Source: Paludibacter sp. | GTDB lineage: Bacteria; Bacteroidota; Bacteroidia; Bacteroidales; Paludibacteraceae | NCBI GenBank assembly: GCA_028705705.1 | Contig: JAQWCZ010000086.1 | Span: 1 to 7,844, forward strand | Length of the DNA: 7,844 bases | Reading direction: 5' to 3' | In this document: positions 1 to 4,664 of the stretch, piece by piece | How the letters are laid out: each line of letters begins with the position of its first letter | How positions within the stretch are numbered: position 1 is the stretch's first letter | Program-made: the position numbers and the translations under genes | Notes under the pieces: model-generated | Database searches by the model: none | Told to the model about the DNA's origin: nothing | The model's input: only the letters and a program-made list of their open reading frames with translations

Positions 1-1906
1 TTATTGTGCAATTACGGCTGAAAATGTAGCTTTTCTTAAGACTGGTGGCACCGGAGATGGGTTGTCACCTGCAAGTCCGACAGGATCAATAAATACTGCG
101 TATAAGATTCTCGAGGATGCTGGTGGGGGCGGCACAATTGTTTTGGTCGATAAATTTGTGATTTCAAGTAATTTCAGAAGAGCTGTGGCAAACACACTGG
201 AAGTTAAGATTACGTCAAAATACAATGGAATTGATTATCGTGACGGTAATCCGAATTGTGCTCTTTGTGTTGGTACTGCTGGTTTTCGTTTTGTATTGAA
301 TGGGCCGCATACTTTTGATTACATCACCTTTAAGGGAAATACAGCACTGACTTTAAATTTTATTCTTTTTATTGCCAATTATAATAGTATTACTATGGGG
401 GAGGGTATCGTCGTTACAGATTTCCCGTCAACCATAATGACTACTTCTTGCTCTATCCTTGGTGGTGCGCAAAACGGACAAACAGGAACGCCTGTATCTA
501 CGAGTCTCGACACGCATGTTACTATCAAAAGTGGAAAGTTCATTGTTGTAGGTTTCAACAGACAAATTACAAGTACATACACAGGAACCGCCTATATAGA
601 TATTCAGGGGGGAGAAATTATTGCCCTTTATGGTGGTTCAATACTCGGAGGTACTGGCGGAAATCTGAATTTGAACATTAGTGGAGGCTCTTTTAATGGC
701 AATATCTTTGCAGGAAATAAACCAAACTACACGTCAAGTGTCTCATCAGGAACAACATTAATGGAGATAAGTGGAGGTGACTTTAATGAATGTGCTGCAA
801 TTTTTGGCTCTATGGATGGAGGTTCCACGGCAGATTTATCTGGTAGTAATGATTTTGAATTTATAAGAAGAAGGCTCTATTATTTTAATAATCTTATTAC
901 TGCTACGGGAACTGTTGATTTCCTAACACCAAATGATGTCTTTGATTTTGGGACATATACTTCCTCTTCCGGATTGGAAATCCCTTACAGAATTTATTTT
1001 CCTGAAGGCTATAACCCGGCACAATCATATCCTCTTATGCTTTATATGCATGGCAATGGTTCTCGTGGAAATGATAATATATTACATCTGACAACAGATG
1101 GTTCTGCATTTGTGTCAACTGTTTTGAATAGCAATAATGATTGTATTATTCTGGCACCTCAATGTCATGATTCGACCAGTTGGGTGTCAATATACCCCGG
1201 GAATGCAGGATACACTGTTGAAGCGGTAGAGATGGGAAATTATCTGAATGCGGCAAAAGAGCTGCTTAGTCATGTAACAGCAACCAATAGTGTTGACATA
1301 AATCGTATTTATATTATGGGGTCGTCGAATGGTGGGGGTGCTACATGGGATCTTCTTTGCAGGTATCCTGATCTTTTTGCTGCAGGTGTTCCTATGGCAG
1401 GTTGTGGAGAGTCGTCAAATGCTGCTGCAATTGCCGATTTATTGGATAATATCCCAATTTGGACTTTTCATGGAGATGCTGATACTACACTGCCGGTTGA
1501 TGGCACAAGAGGAATAGTAAATGCTATAACTAATATAGGAGGTACCAAAATTAAATATACTGAATTTGCAGGAGTTAGTCATAACGAAGTAGGTTGGTAT
1601 GCATCCGCTACAGAGGGACTTATTGATTGGCTTTTTGCTCAGGAAAGAAATAATATCTCTGCATCAGTTTTAAATCCCGAATCAGATTCTTTTATAAAAG
1701 AACTCAATAATAATTTGCTTGAAATAACAATGCCTATAGAGTCTCCTTTGATAATTTATTCAATCTCAGGAGAAAAAGTTGTATCCAAAAATCTTTCGTC
1801 TGGAGACAACAAAATCTCGCTTGACATATTACTGCCTGGTTGTTATATCTTGCAAATGAATATAGCAAATCATGTATACACTAAGAAACTGTTAATAGGT
1901 AAGTAG
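1..1906 (+). CDS. Secreted beta-helix / esterase protein with T9SS sorting domain, copy 1 (5' end outside window)
   Basis: The reading frame is open from base 2 (first full codon tat) to the TAA-less stop tag at 1904-1906. By alignment with the downstream copy only about 13 codons of the signal peptide are missing, so the ATG lies just left of the window; the Met at 62 is internal and not the start. Layout matches copy 2: an end-of-signal-peptide segment, a Gly-rich beta-helix-like region (about bases 50-880) with repeated SGG/QGG-x-F/I turns, an alpha/beta-hydrolase domain (about 960-1650) and a T9SS type A tail (about 1690-1906). Visible catalytic elements are the oxyanion motif MHGNGSRG (HG at 1049-1054), nucleophile motif GSSNG (Ser codon 1325-1327), acid in HGDAD (about 1469-1483) and His in VSHNE (codon 1580-1582). 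The hydrolase resembles COG4099 'predicted peptidase'/PHB-depolymerase-type esterases; substrate is unknown, though plant or microbial polysaccharide esters are plausible. It is predicted to be extracellular or surface-attached. The loop after the catalytic His is atypical compared with copy 2. Confidence 0.88.
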   Translation, partial: YCAITAENVAFLKTGGTGDGLSPASPTGSINTAYKILEDAGGGGTIVLVDKFVISSNFRRAVANTLEVKITSKYNGIDYRDGNPNCALCVGTAGFRFVLNGPHTFDYITFKGNTALTLNFILFIANYNSITMGEGIVVTDFPSTIMTTSCSILGGAQNGQTGTPVSTSLDTHVTIKSGKFIVVGFNRQITSTYTGTAYIDIQGGEIIALYGGSILGGTGGNLNLNISGGSFNGNIFAGNKPNYTSSVSSGTTLMEISGGDFNECAAIFGSMDGGSTADLSGSNDFEFIRRRLYYFNNLITATGTVDFLTPNDVFDFGTYTSSSGLEIPYRIYFPEGYNPAQSYPLMLYMHGNGSRGNDNILHLTTDGSAFVSTVLNSNNDCIILAPQCHDSTSWVSIYPGNAGYTVEAVEMGNYLNAAKELLSHVTATNSVDINRIYIMGSSNGGGATWDLLCRYPDLFAAGVPMAGCGESSNAAAIADLLDNIPIWTFHGDADTTLPVDGTRGIVNAITNIGGTKIKYTEFAGVSHNEVGWYASATEGLIDWLFAQERNNISASVLNPESDSFIKELNNNLLEITMPIESPLIIYSISGEKVVSKNLSSGDNKISLDILLPGCYILQMNIANHVYTKKLLIGK

Positions 1907-1945
1907 TATTTATCAAAAATCAGTAACAATTAAAATTTAATTATT

Positions 1946-3886
1946 ATGAAAAAAATTAGATTACTTTTAGTTTTAATTTTCAGCTATTGTGTAATTTCGG
2001 CTGAAAATGTAGCTTTTCTTAAGACTGGTGGCACCGGAGATGGGTTGTCACCTGCAAGTCCGACAGGATCAATAAATACTGCGTATAAGATTCTCGAGGA
2101 TGCTGGTGGAGGTGGCACAATTGTTTTGGTCGATAAATTTGTGATTTCAAGTAACTTTAGAAGAGCTGTAGCAAACACACTGGAAGTTAAGATTACGTCA
2201 AAACACAATGGAATTGATTATCGTGACGGTAATCCGAATTGTGCTCTTTGTGTTGGTACTGCGGGTTTTCGTTATGTGTTGAATGGGCCGCATACTTTTG
2301 ATTACATCACCTTTAAGGGAAATACGGCACTGACTTCAAATTATATTATGTTTATTGCCAATTATAATAACATTACTATGGGGGAAGATGTCGTCGTTAC
2401 AGATTTTCCTTCAACCATAATGACCACTTCTTGCTCTATCCTTGGTGGTGCGCAAAACGGACAAACAGGAACGCCTGTATCTACGAGTCTCGACACGCAT
2501 GTTACTATCAAAAGTGGAAAGTTCATTGTTGTAGGTTTCAACAGACAAATTACAAGTACATACACAGGAACCGCCTATATAGATATTCAGGGGGGAGAAA
2601 TTATTGCCTTTTATGGTGGTTCAATACTCGGAGGTACTGGCGGAAATCTGAATTTGAACATTAGTGGAGGCACATTTAAAGATTATATTTTTGCAGGAAA
2701 CAGACCAAATTCCACGACAAGTGTCTCATCAGGAACAACATTAATGGAGATAAGTGGAGGTGACTTTAATGAATGTGCTGCAATTTTTGGCTCTATGGAT
2801 GGAGGTTCTACGGCAGATTTATCTGGTAGTAGTGATTTTGAATTTATAAAAAGAAGGCTCTATTATTTTAATAATCTTATTACTGCTACGGGAACCGTTG
2901 ACTTCTTAATACCAAATGATGTCTTTGATTTTGGAACATATACTTCCTCTTCCGGATTGGAAATCCCCTATCGCATTTATTTTCCTGAAGGCTATAATCC
3001 GGAACAATCATACCCTCTTATGCTTTATATGCATGACAATGGCTCTCGGGGAAATGATAATATATTACATCTGACAACCGCTGGTTCTGCATTTGTGTCA
3101 ACTGTTTTGAATAGCAATAATGATTGTATTATTCTTGCACCTCAATGTCATGATTCGACCAGTTGGGTGTCAATATATCCGGGGAATGCAGGATACACTG
3201 TTGAAACGGTAGAGATGGGAAATTATCTGAATGCGGCAAAGGAGCTGCTTAGTCATGTAACAGCAACCTATAGTGTTGACATAAATCGTATTTATATTAT
3301 GGGGTCGTCGAATGGTGGAGGTGCTACATGGGATCTTCTTTGCAGGTATCCTGATCTTTTTGCTGCAGGTGTTCCTATGGCAGGTTGTGGAGAGTCGTCA
3401 AATGCTGCTGCAATTGCTGATTTGTTGGATAATATCCCCATTTGGACTTTTCATGGAGATGCTGATACGACTCTCCCGGTTGATGGTACAAGAGGAATAG
3501 TAAATGCTATAACTAATATAGGAGGTGAAAAAATTAAATATACTGAATTTGAAGGAATTGGTCATGATGTGTGGTGGGATGCCTCCGTTACAGAGGGACT
3601 GGTTGATTGGCTTTTTGCTCAGGAAAGAAATGATATCTCTACATCAGTTCTAAATTCTGAATCAGATTCTTTTATAAAGAAACATAATAATTTGCTTGAA
3701 ATAACAATGCCTATGGAGTCTCCTCTGACAATTTATTCAATCTCAGGAGAAAAAGTTCTGTCCAAAAATCTTTTGTCTGGAGACAACAAAATCTCACTTG
3801 ATATATTACTGCCTGGTTGTTATATATTGCAAATGAATATAGCAAATCATGTATACACTAAGAAACTGTTAATAAGTAGCAAGTAG
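1946..3886 (+). CDS. Secreted beta-helix / esterase protein with T9SS sorting domain, copy 2 (complete, 646 aa)
   Basis: The ATG at 1946 starts a clear signal peptide (MKKIRLLLVLIFS..., cleavage probably near residue 19). Residues about 24-45 (GGTGDGLSP...GSI) open a beta-helix-like region to about 300, with turns such as IKSGKF, IQGGEI, ISGGTF and ISGGDF, and a CxxC at C99/C102. Residues about 335-560 form an alpha/beta-hydrolase of the COG4099/PHB-depolymerase-like kind: nucleophile S455 in GSSNG, probable acid D507 in HGDADTTLP, and His H540 in GIGHDVWW. The oxyanion motif expected as HG reads H363-D364 (MHDNGSRG), which may impair activity. Residues about 583-646 are a type A T9SS sorting domain (IYSISGEKV, LLPGCYILQM, final KKLLI). 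It follows copy 1 by 39 A/T-rich bases with no promoter box or terminator, so the pair is probably one transcript. Roughly 50 residues differ from copy 1 by eye. Ester hydrolysis is inferred from family; the substrate is not known. Confidence 0.9.
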   Translation: MKKIRLLLVLIFSYCVISAENVAFLKTGGTGDGLSPASPTGSINTAYKILEDAGGGGTIVLVDKFVISSNFRRAVANTLEVKITSKHNGIDYRDGNPNCALCVGTAGFRYVLNGPHTFDYITFKGNTALTSNYIMFIANYNNITMGEDVVVTDFPSTIMTTSCSILGGAQNGQTGTPVSTSLDTHVTIKSGKFIVVGFNRQITSTYTGTAYIDIQGGEIIAFYGGSILGGTGGNLNLNISGGTFKDYIFAGNRPNSTTSVSSGTTLMEISGGDFNECAAIFGSMDGGSTADLSGSSDFEFIKRRLYYFNNLITATGTVDFLIPNDVFDFGTYTSSSGLEIPYRIYFPEGYNPEQSYPLMLYMHDNGSRGNDNILHLTTAGSAFVSTVLNSNNDCIILAPQCHDSTSWVSIYPGNAGYTVETVEMGNYLNAAKELLSHVTATYSVDINRIYIMGSSNGGGATWDLLCRYPDLFAAGVPMAGCGESSNAAAIADLLDNIPIWTFHGDADTTLPVDGTRGIVNAITNIGGEKIKYTEFEGIGHDVWWDASVTEGLVDWLFAQERNDISTSVLNSESDSFIKKHNNLLEITMPMESPLTIYSISGEKVLSKNLLSGDNKISLDILLPGCYILQMNIANHVYTKKLLISSK

Positions 3887-3909
3887 TATAATAAAAAGCT
3901 ACAAAGAAT

Positions 3910-3977
3910 AACCATCAGGATTTATGCACCTTAATCATCAATAATTGGTGAATTAAGATGTTTAAGTTCTGGTGGTT
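3910..3977 (+). terminator. Long imperfect hairpin downstream of the esterase pair; possible terminator or 3' stabiliser
   Basis: Bases 3910-3935 pair with 3952-3977 over 26 positions with only two mismatches (3925/3962 and 3929/3958) and four G-U pairs, leaving a 16-base loop. In the opposite-strand RNA the four G-U pairs become A-C mismatches, so folding favours the + transcript, that is, the esterase mRNA. It starts 23 bases after the stop codon of copy 2. The following run is only 'tttat', so it lacks a classic U-tract; it could act as a terminator, a 3'-end stabiliser, or a barrier between the convergent genes. The structure was found by hand pairing and no folding energy was computed. 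Confidence 0.5.
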
Positions 3978-3994
3978 TATAAATTGCATGCTTG

Positions 3995-4384
3995 TTAATT
4001 TCTTCTTTCCCTGACAATCATCAGTGCTTCTTCCTTGATGTTTTCCGGGAGTTCTATTTTCCGGAGTTGCAAACTGCGCAGCCATCCGGCAACATCACTT
4101 TCTTTCAGGGTGTAGAAAATATCTGCAAGTTGATTCTTCTGATTTTCTGTAAAAGAGGATGGGCTTACTCCGGATAGTTCATCCAGTTCCTCGTCGTCAT
4201 AATACACGATCTCACAATCCGGGTTTAAGAGGGAGTCTTTGTCGCATACCTCATGCGCACCGCAACATGCTTCGTCCATCTCGAATTTTATCTCAACCTC
4301 TTCTGCTTTCTTTTTCCGGTTAAGATAAGTGAGCAGCATCAACAGCCCTGCTCCGGCAATCAAAAGTATGATAAGTACCCACAT
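3995..4384 (-). CDS. Small membrane-anchored cysteine-containing protein, function unknown (129 aa)
   Basis: The gene reads from ATG at 4384-4382 to TAA at 3997-3995. Residues 1-20 (MWVLIILLIAGAGLLMLLTY) form one hydrophobic helix followed at once by a basic stretch NRKKK, which suggests a single membrane anchor with the rest in the cytoplasm (positive-inside rule). Residues 36-53 hold a notable motif, MDEACCGAHEVCDKDSLL, with C40, C41 and C47 plus C57 shortly after. An acidic segment (YYDDEELDEL, 61-70) and a helical C-terminal part (about 80-127, with VAGWLRSLQLR and LPENIKEEAL) follow. I recall similar short proteins with a CCGxHEVCxKDSLL motif in other Bacteroidales, annotated without a firm function. 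The cysteines could bind a metal or form a redox site, but this is only inferred. It is convergent with the esterase pair and divergent from the SprE-like gene. Confidence 0.85.
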   Translation of the reverse strand: MWVLIILLIAGAGLLMLLTYLNRKKKAEEVEIKFEMDEACCGAHEVCDKDSLLNPDCEIVYYDDEELDELSGVSPSSFTENQKNQLADIFYTLKESDVAGWLRSLQLRKIELPENIKEEALMIVRERRN

Positions 4385-4399
4385 TTTTATAGATTCTTA

Positions 4400-4519
4400 A
4401 ACCACAAAAGGCACAAAAGGAAATTCAAGAAGCAAATAACGAATAGTGAAAATGTAAGTTAGCGTAACATTTCCTTACAATCATTAATTTAAAATTTTTC
4501 TTTTGTGCCTTTTGTGGTT
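4400..4519. repeat. Inverted-repeat element with 20-base perfect arms
   Basis: The arm at 4400-4419 (aaccacaaaaggcacaaaag) is the exact reverse complement of 4500-4519. With 4420-4423 against 4496-4499 the stem extends to 24 positions including one G-T. Each arm contains a doubled 'cacaaaagg' unit. The roughly 72-base middle has smaller inverted repeats (tgtaag 4453-4458 / cttaca 4474-4479; aaatgt 4450-4455 / acattt 4467-4472). It has no coding capacity and resembles a small interspersed repeat of the REP/MITE kind; arms of the type 'accacaaaaggcacaaaagg' are, from memory, common in intergenic DNA of Bacteroidota. No target-site duplication is evident. It lies inside the divergent intergenic region 4385-4664. 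Confidence 0.8.
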
Positions 4520-4539
4520 ATATTAAATTAAATTCGCCG

Positions 4540-4547
4540 CAAAATTA
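4540..4547 (-). promoter_or_regulatory. Candidate -7 box for the 129-aa gene
   Basis: The reverse strand reads taattttg, matching the Bacteroidota -7 consensus TAnnTTTG. Transcription from here would give a leader of about 150 bases that contains the whole 4400-4519 inverted repeat before the ATG at 4384. A clear -33 TTTG element was not found at the expected distance, so support is from the -7 box and position alone. Confidence 0.35.
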
Positions 4548-4569
4548 CGCAATTGTAGTTGAAATTAGC

Positions 4570-4577
4570 TATTTTTG
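4570..4577 (+). promoter_or_regulatory. Candidate -7 box for the sprE-porX transcript
   Basis: The sequence tatttttg matches TAnnTTTG and lies 87 bases before the TTG start at 4665, giving an estimated leader of about 80 bases. No good -33 TTTG is seen; the place where it would fall (about 4544) overlaps the opposite-strand -7 box. A/T-rich DNA yields such matches by chance, so this is tentative. Confidence 0.38.
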
Positions 4578-4664
4578 TACGTTAAAAATACAATAGAAAA
4601 GCTATTTTTCAGTTTTAGAAGCAGGTTAAATCAGCTTTCTTGAACGTGTAAAATCAACTTAATT

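Larger units (their letters stand above)
1..3895 (+). repeat. Tandem gene duplication, unit about 1.98 kb
   Basis: Copy 1 (from base 2) and copy 2 (from base 1985) align end to end with an offset of 1983 bases, falling to 1980 after three single-codon indels: one codon fewer in copy 2 after the catalytic His, one fewer at KELNNN/KKHNN, and one extra at the last codons (LLIGK/LLISSK). Homology ends shortly after the stop codons, where both copies share 'aagtagtat' before diverging. Divergence is uneven: 443-625 is identical in copy 2, while 689-734 has 12 differences in 46 bases. Whether further copies lie to the left cannot be seen. Confidence 0.95.

Noticed and set aside
1..582. Antisense ORFs at 1-225 and 379-582 with matching ones in copy 2 (1984-2208, 2362-2565)
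   Set aside because: They recur only because the sense genes are duplicated; their proteins show no recognisable motifs and the sense frame is clearly coding.
1907..1945. Separate promoter for esterase copy 2
   Set aside because: The 39-base gap has no TAnnTTTG match and no terminator for copy 1, so co-transcription is the simpler reading.
689..2717. Diversity-generating retroelement (template/variable repeat) as the cause of the clustered differences
   Set aside because: Changes are not limited to adenine positions, both repeats are whole genes, and no reverse transcriptase is in the window.
3992..4177. 61-aa + strand ORF
   Set aside because: It lies opposite the 129-aa gene, whose reverse-strand reading has a membrane helix and a coherent motif layout; the + frame shows nothing recognisable.
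4253..4462. 69-aa + strand ORF running into the intergenic region
   Set aside because: It overlaps the 129-aa gene antisense and then the left arm of the inverted repeat; composition is that of a chance frame.
4400..4519. Possible CRISPR fragment
   Set aside because: The two repeat units are inverted, not direct, there are only two of them, and no cas genes are present.
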